Assembly (NCBI GenBank): GCA_030411725.1
Contig: MU839839.1
Location: forward strand, 1,240,001-1,304,000
Length of the DNA: 64,000 nt
Source: Echria macrotheca
Taxonomy: Eukaryota; Ascomycota; Sordariomycetes; Sordariales; Schizotheciaceae
Reading direction: 5' to 3'
Part shown: in pieces, positions 32,657-43,524 of the stretch
Numbering within the stretch: position 1 is the stretch's first letter
How the letters are laid out: each line of letters starts with the position of its first letter
Notes under the pieces: generated by a model
The model's input: the letters and a program-made list of their open reading frames with translations, nothing else
The model's database searches: none
What the model was told of the DNA's origin: nothing
Made by a program: the position numbers and the translations under genes

Positions 32657-33178
32657 GCTTCATGTTGGGGATACTGGATGTTGGGAAGAGAAGGGGGGTT
32701 GGTTTGCTGTCGTGTGTATCATGTAAGCGGGTATTAGGCTGTGCAAGGGAAGGATGTCCTTTTTTCTTGCACACCACATTTGCTGGAGTCGGGATGTGGG
32801 ATGGATGGGTTTGGGATTGAGATTAGCGGCGTGAGCGGGCGTGTAGTTGGATATTTCGTCCTGGAGAATGAGAATTTGGCTGGATCCCAAGCTACGCCTC
32901 GAGATGTGCCGTGTTGGTTGGCATCGAGCGTGATAACCTTGGGGTACACGGTGTACAAGTACAATGCAAGGCGTGGCTGAGATACGAGAGCTGGAAAGGC
33001 TCGACGGGATTCTGTGATCTAAAAGAGTAGTCTCAGTCCCCAATCTGCTACATCTTCGTACTTCTGAGAGCGCTGGGAACTACAGGGGGTTGAGTCATTC
33101 AGATGTTCCTCATTATCTCCTCCCCGAACCACATGGCGGTCGGGAACCTTAGGTATCTCCCGGTATTTAAATGTCCAC
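32657..33178. other. Convergent intergenic
   Basis: The 3' flanks of the MFS gene and the Ser/Thr-rich membrane protein gene. Nothing else is seen. Confidence 0.6.
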
Positions 33179-34594
33179 TCAAATCTGAGAAAGCCTCCTC
33201 GGCCCGGTAAGGTCCCGCGACAAGACACCCCCGACCTCGCTCCGGACGCCGTACGTGTTGACGATCGACGTGGTCCCCTCCGAAGGCGTGGTGTTGTCGC
33301 CAGAATCCAACAAGACCGGCCCCTGAACTTCTGCCCGCCCATCTTTCCCTGCCCCTTGCTCCATCCCCAGAGGCGAAGGCGGAAGTCTCCCACTCCCCGC
33401 CCCCGCTGACCCCGGACTCGGCGGATGCCCAGGACTACCCGCCCCCGACACCGGACTAACCGACCCCGCCGTCCCGGGCGTCCTCGGTGTCCTGGGTGTC
33501 CCAGGCCCCGACCCCCCTTCCGACCCGCCCCGCGACACGGACCTCAAACTGGCCCGCTCGGCCGCCGGATCATTCAACTGGAGCGGATGATGCCGTCGCA
33601 GCCAACTCGCAATCGACGAGCGGATCTGCGCGTTCTCGGCCACATTGACCACCACCGTGCCCTTCTCATCCGTCGAAGATGTGGCGGAGCTGCTGGCGTT
33701 GCCGTTCTGGTGCGCGTGCGCCGTGGCCATCAGGTCCGCTAAGATCTGCGAGTCGGTTCGCCCGTCCCTGCCGGCCCCGGGAGTTGGTGCGGATATGGCG
33801 GGGCGCATCTCGCTGAGCACGCTGCGGCGGGACTTGCGGGTTTGGGAGCGGCGCCAGAGGAGGAAGAGGATGCTTATGAGGAGGGCGGCGCCGGCTGAGT
33901 GGGTTAGTTGGTTTCAGGAGGTACATGAGAGGGTGAGCATACCGATGGATCCGACTGCTATGCCGGCTTTGGCTCCGGGCTGGGGACCGCTTGGTTTGGT
34001 TGCGATGACATCTGGGACATTGTCGGTGGGGAGGCCGGCGAGGTCCTGCGTGGCGCTGGCTGCTGGGGTGCGTGTGGATGTGGTGAAGGTGCTGGATGGG
34101 ATTCGGAGGGGCGAGCCTAAGTTGAGCGTGCTTGTGCTGGTGGATTCGATGATGCTACTGCTGTCGACTAGTGAAGATGTGGCCGGTTGGGGCGTGCCGG
34201 GGTTCTGGATAGGAATCAAGCCGGGAAAAGGAGGCTGTGACGTCTCGAGTGGTGGACTTGTGACAATAGAAGAAGACTCTGATGAGAAAGTAGAAGTAGA
34301 AATCAAAGTCGAGGTCGAGGTGGACGTCGCCGTAGTAGAAGTGAAGGTAGAGGAAATCGAAGAAGACGATGAAGACTCAGGTTCAGGCTGTGGCTCGGCC
34401 GGACGACCCGGTGGACTCGGCTTTTGATCCGGAAGCCCAGGTCGAGGGGGATTCTGTCCCGGTACTGGTGGTGGTTTTGGACTCGGGGGAGATGGTGGCT
34501 CGTCGATATCTGACTCTGGTTCGCTCTCGTCATCGTCCCGCCGGCTCAACCGCAGATCCCTCGCCCGCCCATGCCTGCGAAACGAACGAAACAT
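33179..34594 (-). CDS. Ser/Thr/Pro-rich single-pass membrane protein
   Basis: Two exons on the minus strand (34594-33943, 33894-33179) give 455 residues. The N-terminal half is acidic, then Pro-rich, then a long Ser/Thr-rich block (SSSSSSISSTFTSTT and similar), as in heavily O-mannosylated wall sensors. One transmembrane helix is formed across the intron (GIAVGSIAGAALLISILFLL, about 211-230). It is followed by an RRSQTRKSRR stop-transfer signal and a cytoplasmic tail rich in Gly, Pro and Ser. The layout resembles Mid2/Wsc-type cell-surface sensors, but no Cys-rich WSC domain is seen. No clean signal peptide starts the frame, so a further upstream exon is possible. No family is recognised. Confidence 0.7.
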
Positions 34595-35303
34595 CTGGAC
34601 CAGCTTTCCAAATCCACAAAAATTCCTTGAACAAGATGCTGCAAATCAAAACGGACCGGCCGCGAAGCGTCGAACAAAGGCGCCAGGCCTGACTGAACAA
34701 ATCGATAGAAACCAAAACACCGGAAATGAATGAAAATCCCCAAGGGAGAACTGAAGACAAAAGGTATTATCAAAGAAAAAGTGCTGTCAAATTCGTGGGG
34801 TTCGGCTGCCTGTGCGGTTGTTTCATGGTACCCAAAGACCCCTGTCGAATTGACTGTCGTGGGACTGTTGCCGTCTGGGCAGGCGCCCCCCTCTCGAGCT
34901 GTCACTCATTCCCAGAACAATGTTTCCCCCACAGTGATCCGTTGATCTGTTTCATCTGGGGCCCTTGGCATGTTTCCGCCTTTCGTCCGAACTTTTTGCT
35001 CCTGCCCGTCTCCCCTGGCTGTGTGTCACCTAACGCCCGGACGCGTCATGAGTTCTCGCATACGATATTTGGTCGCGACAGTGGTTGACAGCTGGAGACA
35101 ATGAGTAACAGCTGGTACCAGCTGTTCAGCTCACCTTCAACAGTGCTGACTCAGCCGGCCCGGTCCGCTGTTCGTGGCTGCAGCGAAGGATTCCGATCGG
35201 ACTTTCTCCGATACGAATACGATACCTAGTATTTGGTCGGTATAAAACGACGTCGGTCCTTGTCATGGTTTGTTTATCTTTCTCGTGATTTTGAGTGAAG
35301 AAA
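34595..35303. promoter_or_regulatory. Divergent promoter region
   Basis: This region separates the Ser/Thr-rich membrane protein (minus) and CYP51 (plus) genes. It contains a TATA box near the CYP51 start and CAGCTG repeats around 35086-35124. Confidence 0.5.
35241..35247 (+). promoter_or_regulatory. TATA box of the CYP51 gene
   Basis: TATAAAA lies 57 bp before the ATG, with no other ATG in between that opens a longer frame. Confidence 0.6.
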
Positions 35304-36942
35304 ATGGCCGGTTTGGAGCAATCGCGGCTGGTACAGTTGCTGGCTGTTGCAAAACCCACAACAGCTGGCGAGTGGGCCGTCGCCCTCACGGCCGGTCTCG
35401 TGCTCATCACCGCCATCAATGTCCTGCGGCAATTCCTACCCCAGGACAAATCAGAGCCCCCGCTGGTTTTTCACTGGTTTCCGCTCATTGGCAGTACGGT
35501 AACGTATGGAAAAGATCCCCCTCGGTTCTTGATGCAATGTCGGGAAAAAGTGAGACCCTTCTCAAGATTCTCTGGTCGAACATGAATTCATGCTGAGTTC
35601 TCCTAAACAGTATGGCGATATCTTCACCTTTGTAATGCTCGGCCGCAAAACTACCGCCTATCTGGGAACCACTGGAAATGAATTCGTTCTTAACGCCAAG
35701 GTCGCCGACCTCAACGCCGAGGAGGTGTACGGCCCTCTATGCACCCCCGTCTTTGGCCGCGGCGTGATATACGACTGCGAGGGGTGGAGGTTCATGGAGC
35801 AGAAACGCTTCATGAAGGCCGGCTTTACCAACGCGGCGCTCTCATCGCATGTTCGCCTGATGGAAGACGAGGTGCTCGACTACATCAAATCGGAGCCGTC
35901 TCTCAAGGGCAACCAGGGCACCCTCGACGTGCCACCGTCTATGGCCCAAATCACCATCTTCACCGCCAGTCGCACGCTCCAGGGCCCCGAAGTCAGGAGC
36001 AAACTGTCGCATGAAGTAGCCGAGCTCTATCACGACCTGGACATGGCCTTTCAACCCATCAACTTTATTATCCCATGGGCCCCTCTCCCCCGGAACCGAC
36101 GACGTGACATCGCCCAGGCCAAGATGCGCGACGTCTACCTCTCCATCATCAAGGACCGACGCCAACGCGAAGCCTCGACCGACGAAGACCGATCCGACAT
36201 GCTCTGGGCCCTGATGGAGGCCGTGTACAAGGACGGAGCGGCCATATCTGACGTAGAGATCGCCCACCTGATGATCGCCCTGCTCATGGCCGGCCAGCAC
36301 ACAGCCTCCTCGACGAGCTCCTGGATCATCCTCCGACTCGCCTCCCGTCCCGACATCGCCGAGGAGCTGTACGACGAACAGGTCCGCAACCTCGGCCGCG
36401 ACGGCGCCCTCCCGCGCCTCGAATTCGCCCACCTCGACAAGCTGCCCCTCCTCCGGGCCGTCGTCAAGGAGACGCTGCGTCTGCACTCGTCAATCCACTC
36501 CATCATGCGCAGAGTAACCAGACCGATGTCCGTCCCGGGAACGGATTACATCATCCCGCCCGGCCGCACTCTGCTCGCCTCGCCGAGCGTGGTCCAGCAA
36601 GACGCGCGATACTTCCCGAATCCCGAGGAGTGGGATCCGCACCGGTGGGATTCGCCATCCACGGACCAGCACGACGACGACGAGATGGTTGATTACGGGT
36701 TTGGCGCTATCAGCAAGGGGACGAGGAGTCCGTATCTGCCCTTTGGGGCGGGAAGGCATCGCTGTATCGGCGAGCATTACGCGTACGCGAATTTGATGGC
36801 TATTATTGCGACGCTTGTTCGCCATTTCCGGTTCGGCACGATGGATGGGTCGCGGACTGTTCCGCCGACGGATTTCACGTCCATGTTTTCGGTGCCGAGT
36901 CGGCCGGCTGTTGTGAGGTGGGAGAGGAGGGAGGTTGAGTGA
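35304..36942 (+). CDS. cyp51: Sterol 14-alpha-demethylase, cytochrome P450 CYP51 family
   Basis: Two exons (35304-35549, 35611-36942) give 525 residues, normal for CYP51. An N-terminal membrane anchor (about 22-45) leads to PLVFHWFPLIGSTVTYG. Diagnostic motifs are VIYDC with Tyr136, the I-helix AGQHTASS, the E-x-x-R as KETLRLHSSIHSIMR, and the haem loop FGAGRHRCIGE with the proximal Cys. The enzyme removes the 14-alpha-methyl group of eburicol/lanosterol in ergosterol synthesis at the ER and is the azole target. Unlike the usual CYP51B-type sequence, YDC is followed by EGWRFMEQKRF rather than PN-containing residues. This points to a CYP51A-like or diverged paralogue, with the main copy presumably elsewhere. 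The subfamily needs alignment. Confidence 0.9.
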
Positions 36943-37347
36943 ATAGTATGGACGTAGTTCAATGTGGTAGGTAGAGAGGTGACTGTCAAATCCAAATACG
37001 GACAATTATTAGAAGAGTTGTTGAAAAGACTGGTTTTTAATGGCTCCTGTTTGAAGGCAAGCAAGAAAAATGATCAGAATTAGGGAAATATGTTGTTGAC
37101 CCATCTAACCGTATCGAGGTAGCGTTTCATGGTCTCCGAGATGGCCGTTGTTTCGTATCACCTTCCGATGTTTGACAATGGCGCAGAAACAGACACCCGA
37201 AATCTCACTTGACTGTATTATGTTACCAGACAGCTACTACTAGTTCGCAGAGTGATCCCTCCGCAGCTCAAACCCCAATCATATCAAGCCGGCTGTTTCG
37301 TGACAACATGGTTCAGTCTCGATGCATTCTCTCAACGAGTCAACAGT
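36943..37347. other. Convergent intergenic
   Basis: The 3' flanks of the CYP51 and MYND genes. Nothing else is seen. Confidence 0.6.
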
Positions 37348-38502
37348 CTACAAACCCAGATTCTCCCTCGCCGAACTCATGATGTGCTCCAGCGCGCCAG
37401 GCGTTCTGTCCCACGCCGCAAACGTATAATCAAACGCCAGCCTCGCCTCGGGGAGGGATACCTGCGAGCCATCATCCATCGTGACGAAATCAAAGTCCTC
37501 GTGGGGATCTCTGTATCCCCCGCGCATAAACGGCTTGCCCAGCATATCATAGTACAGCCGATTGTGCTTCTTGATCGCGTCGGCCAGCAGCAAGGCGATG
37601 CCGGCAGCGCGGCCCATCAGCCCGTTCTTTGTCTTGGTAAAGGCCGGGTCGTTTATCTGCTCGACCCACTCGGGATGTAGCTCGAGGAGGCCGACGGGAA
37701 AGGAACGGTGGGCGTACTTCATGGTCTCGACCACCGTCTTCGTCTTGAACTCCTTCTGGTTGTCGACCGCCACGGCGAGGCCAAGCGACAGACGCACCAT
37801 GATCAGCATGGCGCACGAGGCCCGCTCGAGGCTCAGCTTGGCGATCTCCTGGTCATCTAGGCGCGACCAGAGCTCCAAGGCCTCCTCCGCGCTCGGATCG
37901 GCGCCGTGGAGGTCGAGCATGGGCTTGTCGAGGTCGTCGTACAGCCAGTCGTACGTGTAGCCGTGCTTCTTCCAGCCCCGCTGGAACCACACGATGAAGT
38001 CGTAGGCGTCCTGGTCGCGGTCGAACTGGAGCAGCAGGCCGGGGATGGCGTTGCGGGCGTCCTCGTTCTTGCGGTCCAGACGCAGCATCTCCTCGTAGAT
38101 GCCCAGCGACTCCTTGGCCGCGGCGTGGCTGGCGGTGAGGTTGAGGCTGTGGGTGTAGCGGCCGAGCGCGGCCAAGTACGCGGCGCCCTCGGGGGAGGAG
38201 GTGCCGAGTCGGCCGTAGGCTTTGTTCTCCGGGCCGGGATCGAGCGCCTTGCGATCCTTCGCGAGGAGTGCCCTCTTCGCCTTTTGCACGGCCGCTCTGG
38301 CATCGACTATTTTCTTGCACGGGACTTTGTGTTCGGGGCGGTCTCGGACCTGGTGGTTGCGGCTGCAGTACTGCACGACGCGGCAGGCGCTGCAGAGCGA
38401 TAGCGGGGCGGGCGGCAAGGCATGGCAGACCTCACAGGCATGCCAGGTGTCCTTGTCCTTGCGGGAGACGATCTGGGCTGGGGCTGTGGTTGCTGAGCTC
38501 AT
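37348..38502 (-). CDS. MYND-type zinc finger protein
   Basis: A single-exon protein of 384 residues. A MYND finger lies near the N-terminus (about 23-63). It starts CEVCHALPPAPLSLCSAC and continues with QYCSRNHQ and a His/Cys pair in EHKVPCKKI, giving the expected C4-C2HC ligand order. The rest is alpha-helical with no SET domain. Its blocks (GPENKAYGRLG, LYYDMLGKPFM, DEFDFVTM-like) recur in a group of fungal MYND proteins of unknown function. MYND fingers mediate protein-protein contact with Pro-rich ligands. The gene is divergent from the HET-domain gene, 757 bp away. Confidence 0.85.
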   Translation of the reverse strand: MSSATTAPAQIVSRKDKDTWHACEVCHALPPAPLSLCSACRVVQYCSRNHQVRDRPEHKVPCKKIVDARAAVQKAKRALLAKDRKALDPGPENKAYGRLGTSSPEGAAYLAALGRYTHSLNLTASHAAAKESLGIYEEMLRLDRKNEDARNAIPGLLLQFDRDQDAYDFIVWFQRGWKKHGYTYDWLYDDLDKPMLDLHGADPSAEEALELWSRLDDQEIAKLSLERASCAMLIMVRLSLGLAVAVDNQKEFKTKTVVETMKYAHRSFPVGLLELHPEWVEQINDPAFTKTKNGLMGRAAGIALLLADAIKKHNRLYYDMLGKPFMRGGYRDPHEDFDFVTMDDGSQVSLPEARLAFDYTFAAWDRTPGALEHIMSSARENLGL

Positions 38503-39259
38503 GGTGGGCGGTGTGGTGGAGGATTTTGCTGTGGTGGTTGATGTGACAAAAGAACTCTTCCGGCAAGCCTGAGAGGCGAGGGCGAGAGGATATTCTTGAA
38601 CCTTATCCGCGAAGTTCCGGTGGATACTGAATTCTGAGTTCTTGTTTCATCAGATAAGAGGTGTTTGGGCAGTTGGGCAGGGTGTTTTAAACCCAATCTT
38701 CAATACCCCCGCCTTCCCCATCGGGTTGCCCGACCTGTGCGCCATAACCACACTGTGAGGATTTGTTGGAAGACAAACAACTTCTGTCATATTGCTTGCC
38801 GTGTTGTCACTTCAGTTTGCCACGGGTTTGTCACTCCATGCCTTTACATGACGTGTGCAGTGACAAGGTGCTGCTGGAGGAGCCGCGGAGACGTGATTCA
38901 TGCGACTTCCGCGACTCGGAGACGGAATCTGCCGTGGACAACATAATCATTACACTACGATTTGAACCGTCTGCAAACAAAATCGAGCCCATACATTGCG
39001 GACAGTAATTGGATACGAGTTAGCACAAGTTGAAAAAAACATGTTTTTGTGGGGACAAAGATTTATCCCAGTCTCTCTTGACTTGTGTTCTTGTCTTGTC
39101 CCTTACACATGTTCAACGCTCCAGCTTGACAGTAGATGTTCAGAGCTCGTACTGTGCCTCCAGGCAATGCTGATAAGATAAGGTAAGGCACCAGTGCTTG
39201 AACGTGAGGCTCTTGTTGAACCCTCATCTGTTCGACGACAATAAGGTGTAGACCAAGCC
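38503..39259. promoter_or_regulatory. Divergent promoter region, MYND / HET genes
   Basis: No TATA box or coding frame stands out between the two divergent starts. Confidence 0.4.
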
Positions 39260-41314
39260 ATGGACACATCAGCTGACTCCCATCTCCTCGCTCGAGCGGC
39301 AATCCGCTTTGTGAGAGATGCGCGTGCCCCACGCGGAATTCGCTTCTGTCGAGTATGTCAGTTTCCTCTCAACGTGACCACGGTCGACCCTTGGCCACTT
39401 GATCGGATCCGTATCGAAAACTTCACTACCCTGTCGGATATGCGCGCCACGAGCGCTGAAGGATGCAGCATTTGCTTCCGTCTACTTGAATTCTTTTACG
39501 GTCAAATCCCTGTGGAAACCCCACCCCTGAATATGGAGGACTTGGGCCTCGGCTGGATCAAGTATCCTGGTACAAGTACAATTGAAGTCGGCTTCTGCAA
39601 TGGAGGCCTCAGCTTCGAGGCGCTCTACGACAGATCGAGTACATTTGAACTAATTGTCGCCAAAGAAGGCTCAAATGGTACGTCTATCAATGGGAGTCCT
39701 TACCCGTTTCAAAACCACCCCCTTTCAGTCGGTTGACTTACAAATCTAGTAAATGGGCATGATCTTGATGGCCAAGTGAGTGGCAGTCTCATCCCACCTG
39801 CGGATATGGGTTCCGATGCGACCATGTCTGCCCTCGCCGCATGGGTGGAGGAATGCTGCCACTCGCACTCGAAGTGCCCAAACCCGCTGCCACAACTACC
39901 CAAGCGGGTTCTGCTCATCAACAATCGAACCTGGCCACCTACTGTACGCCTCCACGAGTCCTTGGGCAAGCAAGCTCGATATACCTGTCTCAGCTATTGT
40001 TGGGGTCAGTTCCGTCCGGCATGCCTCACATTCAGATCGACCCTCGAGGCGAACCGACAGTCCATTGCTTGGCAGAGTCTCCCAAAGTTGTTTCAAGACG
40101 CCGTGATTGCAACTTCGAAGCTGGGCCTTTTCTATCTCTGGATAGATTCGATGTGTATCATCCAAGACGACATACAAGACTGGAGAGCCGAGTCTGCCAA
40201 GATGGCGGCCATCTACGAAAACGCATTCATCACCATCTGCGCTGCCGCAGCTCGTAGTAGTAACGAAGGACTCTTCACCCAGCCTCCCCAGCACTTCAAA
40301 CCGAGCTCACTTGCTGCGGACACCGACGGGACTACAGTATTTGTACGGAGGAAGCACCGCCATCCCTACTGGCATAGGATGGATTCGGCATTCCCCCTCC
40401 TCTCACGGGCATGGGCATACCAGGAGAGCCTACTCTCCCGCCGCTTAATCTATTTCACCAACACGGAGATAGTGTGGGAATGTCGAGGTATGCGAAGATT
40501 CCAATGCGGTCTTCCAGAGACAGACGATCATGTCATGATCTCCCAAACCGGGCGACAAATGGGGTGGGAAAATGTTTTTGACATATGGGAGAATATTGTA
40601 AGGGATTACTCCAGGCTATCCCTCACCTTCCAGAACGATAAGCTACCGGCACTGTCTGGGATTGCCACCAAGGTCGCTAGGCACCACCGCGAACGTCTTG
40701 GACGATATGTCGCAGGATGTTGGATCGGTACGCTGTTTGAGGATCTATGCTGGTACCACGACAGTTCCGACCGAGTCCCAAGGCCTTCTGCATGGAGGGC
40801 ACCTACATGGTCCTGGATATCTGTCGATACACCGGTCCAACGCGTAGGTGCTGAGTCCCTATACAACTATGTTCTATCAAAAGCAGCCGTAGTCGACGTC
40901 GAATGCTCCCTAGCTGGCCCGGACGAGTTCGGCGAGTTACTCTCAGCAAGGCTCCAACTAGATGCTCGGATGTTCGAGGGAACATTGGTGTACAAGGTGG
41001 ACCCCGAAGGCGATACTAAGAACCCATGCCGGATATATACGGCACACCTTCGGAACCCTGCCCTCAAGTTTGTAGTGCACCCAGACTACGACATCCCCAC
41101 CCCCGGCCCAAACCACCTACCATCTGGATCCAGCGTATATCTAATGGAACTTGTATGGAGAGGTCTAGCTTATCCAGGCTTTTGGTTGGTGCTGAAGTGT
41201 GTAGACCAGGACCGGCAGATATACGAACGCGTAGGGGCATCTCGTTATACCGACAACTTGGGTTTTACCCATAATTACCCATTGGAGCCCAAGAAAACGA
41301 TTACCATTGTGTAA
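39260..41314 (+). CDS. HET (heterokaryon incompatibility) domain protein
   Basis: Two exons (39260-39677, 39750-41314) give 660 residues. The HET domain begins with the block YTCLSYCWG. It continues with FYLWIDSMCIIQDDIQDW, the helix SAKMAAIYENAFITICA, and the third block SRAWAYQESLLSRRLIYF. An N-terminal region of about 230 residues has a zinc-ribbon-like pair, CRVC and CSIC. HET domains (TIR-related) trigger regulated cell death when non-self is sensed, and these genes are numerous and fast-evolving in filamentous ascomycetes. No NACHT or WD40 partner domain is fused. The non-self partner is unknown. Its 3' side is a gene-poor stretch carrying palindromic elements and a small secreted-peptide gene. 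Confidence 0.93.
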
Positions 41315-41387
41315 CGGGAGTTCGTTTCGCCTCAAATATGGGAATCAGTTGATTAGCCTTCGCCGAATATCGCAGATAGTTGAATCT

Positions 41388-41397
41388 TAGGTACCTA
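41388..41397. repeat. Palindrome TAGGTACCTA, copy 1
   Basis: A perfect 10-base inverted repeat, identical to copies at 41481 and 41937. Confidence 0.9.
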
Positions 41398-41480
41398 CAT
41401 ATCTAGACTGTAGTATCTGGGACTATATGGAAAAGAATGAGAGCACGCCCAAGCCACCGGAAACAAAACATCCGGAAAAG

Positions 41481-41490
41481 TAGGTACCTA
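41481..41490. repeat. Palindrome TAGGTACCTA, copy 2
   Basis: A perfect 10-base inverted repeat. It can be extended by one base pair on each side (GTAGGTACCTAC). Confidence 0.9.
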
Positions 41491-41766
41491 CGTCGACTCG
41501 AAGTGGCGGAGCCCACCCTGGTTTTAGTTTGTCCCTGTTCATCGGTTTTCACAACATCATCAAGGCCCTTTTATTCAACCTCCGGCTGAAAACGACCACA
41601 TCAGCGACGATCCAAGTATCAAGTGTCAGGGGCCTCGTAAGGCCAAGGGAATGCACCTATAAAAGCCTTAACTAGTTCTGGGCCTTTTGCTCAAAGGGTG
41701 ATCAATCGATGGGGAATCAGAGACTGCAGAGCACGGTCAAACCCAGTGCTTGACCGTTCGTCAGTC

Positions 41767-41782
41767 ACCTACCTAGGTAGGT
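41767..41782. repeat. Palindrome ACCTACCTAGGTAGGT
   Basis: A perfect 16-base inverted repeat built from the same CTAGGTA-type words as its neighbours. Another GGTAGG follows at about 41791. Confidence 0.9.
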
Positions 41783-41936
41783 ACGTGTTAGGTAGGAAGA
41801 TAGTTTCATGAGGACTCCTATCCGCCTGAAAACCTCTTGCTTTGTCGCAAATCGCTGTCCTCCTGTCTCCAAGGCCTCGGTCTTTAAATAAGCCTTTTCT
41901 GCCGGCCGTTGAAGTCACCTTCCTGTTCCGCTCGAC

Positions 41937-41946
41937 TAGGTACCTA
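41937..41946. repeat. Palindrome TAGGTACCTA, copy 3
   Basis: A perfect 10-base inverted repeat about 500 bp upstream of the secreted-peptide start codon. Confidence 0.9.
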
Positions 41947-42351
41947 CCTGACTATTGCTCTTGGAAGCTGCCAATACCACTCTGTCAAGAAGTCCACCGC
42001 TCAGCGGAGCTAAAACTCCATGCTGTGATCTCCAGCGACCAGGTTCAGAGTGCGGGGGAATCACTGCCCCAGCCGTGTACGGTAGGTCGTGATACCCCAA
42101 GTCAGACATAAGCCCGGGGCTTGAATCGCCCCGTTACGGCACCAATCCAACGTCGGCTATGCAACAGACTGGACAGGGTAACCACACTCCCATTTTTACA
42201 TCTACAGTGTCTTAAACGCACCAATGAATGAAATGATCCTCGCAAACAATGTCTATTTATTGCGTAAAACTGAAGAGGAGGTGGCGATGACCATTCAGCT
42301 TCAGCGTCGGCAAATGTTGTCATTTCAGTGGCCACTGACTGGCCGGGAGGC

Positions 42352-42359
42352 TATAAGTA
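42352..42359 (+). promoter_or_regulatory. TATA element of the secreted-peptide gene
   Basis: TATAAGTA lies about 100 bp before the ATG in a suitable position for a core promoter. Confidence 0.5.
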
Positions 42360-42455
42360 AACCGAGGGCGGACTACCGCTTGCCCCGTCGTACTAACCCG
42401 AGCTCCAACTGCCATCTAAAACCTAAAGTTCCAAACCGTCAAAGTATCTTTCGAC

Positions 42456-42899
42456 ATGCGTTTCATCACCGTCATCACCGTCCTGGCTGGCCTTGCCTCG
42501 GCCATGCCTGAGCCGGTAGCAGAGCCAGCCGTTGCCCAAGCCGAAACTCTTGTAAGTGTCTCCGACTCACATACTGTTTTAATATGGTATACTGATATTG
42601 TTTATGGATAGGATAAGAGAGCCTGCAGCACTAGTGGTACGATCTTTCCCTGTTCGCCGTTCATTAGTGTTTAATATAATAAACCGGAGAGACACGCGCT
42701 GAAATGGTACAACAGCTTGTATAGATTCCTGCTGCGCGGCGGCCGGTTGCAATGGCTATCTTTACTGCAGTAACTCCAAGGTCAGTAGAATTCTTTCACG
42801 AGATGTTCGGCACTTGCTCGGTGGCAATTCGCTGACGCCCGTTTGTACGGGACATAGTGCAAGAGTGGAAAATGTGTCTGCGACTGCCGCTACGGCTAG
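42456..42899 (+). CDS. Small secreted ten-cysteine peptide (defensin-like), four exons
   Basis: Four tiny exons (42456-42551, 42612-42636, 42716-42780, 42858-42899) splice in frame to a 75-residue precursor. All introns are GT-AG and 60-80 bp. The precursor starts with a signal peptide (MRFITVITVLAGLASA) and has an acidic Pro/Ala propeptide. A D-K-R Kex2 site follows at residues 33-35, and then a 40-residue mature peptide. The mature part holds ten cysteines spaced C-x4-C-x3-C-C-x4-C-x5-C-x4-C-x4-C-x-C-x-C. The C-x3-C and final C-x-C fit the cysteine-stabilised alpha-beta pattern, with two extra disulphides possible. It is likely exported and trimmed in the Golgi. Antimicrobial, effector or signalling roles are all open. 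The gene is invisible to single-frame scans because no exon exceeds 96 bp. Confidence 0.78.
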
Positions 42900-43524
42900 A
42901 CTCTCGGCGAGGATGCTTGCACGGACGAGGGAATGAAGGATGATACGTAGTCGTCTAGTTTTGAATATCAATCAAAGTATCCCTCCTATCATATCCCATC
43001 CCTTCTCGTGCCACAAAAATTGATGTGTTGGGTATCTCGGCTTGCCAGCAGCATGAGGCATGCAGGCAACGATTCCATTTAATCCAAGAACAATCATCAA
43101 CGCCTAGTTCCCTGTGAACCGTAGAGCAAAGTCGAATATCGCAATAAACACAAAACTCCGCTAGGATATTAGCGGATCGCTGAATCAAACAAATCCGGAC
43201 CTCCGTGTGTTGAAGTGGATGAAGAAAAGAAAAAAAAGACCACACCCAAGCCAAACCAGTATTGGAAACAACACTTGAACACTGTCGAAACAAAGTGGTG
43301 TAACCAACTCGGATTTTATTTTATTCCTATTTACTGGTGTCGGCAAACGGCGGGCGTTGCTTTGTCAGAACCTCGGCAACATCGTCACGGACAAGAACAT
43401 CTCCGCGGGGCCAGGCCACCTGCATATCAACATGACGGCATCGCCATTTCAATCACTCACCATCACATCTCCATCTCACATCAAACATTCCTAGGTAACA
43501 AATCCACTCACCAGAGACGACACA
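42900..43524. other. Intergenic
   Basis: The 3' flank of the peptide gene and the promoter of the nitronate monooxygenase gene. No gene is seen. Confidence 0.55.

Larger units (their letters stand above)
41315..42455. other. Intergenic with repeated TAGGTACCTA palindromes
   Basis: No coding frame is convincing. Three perfect 10-base palindromes TAGGTACCTA (41388-41397, 41481-41490, 41937-41946) and one 16-base palindrome (41767-41782) occur within 560 bp. A TATAAAA lies near 41659, and a TATA element precedes the secreted-peptide gene. Confidence 0.8.
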
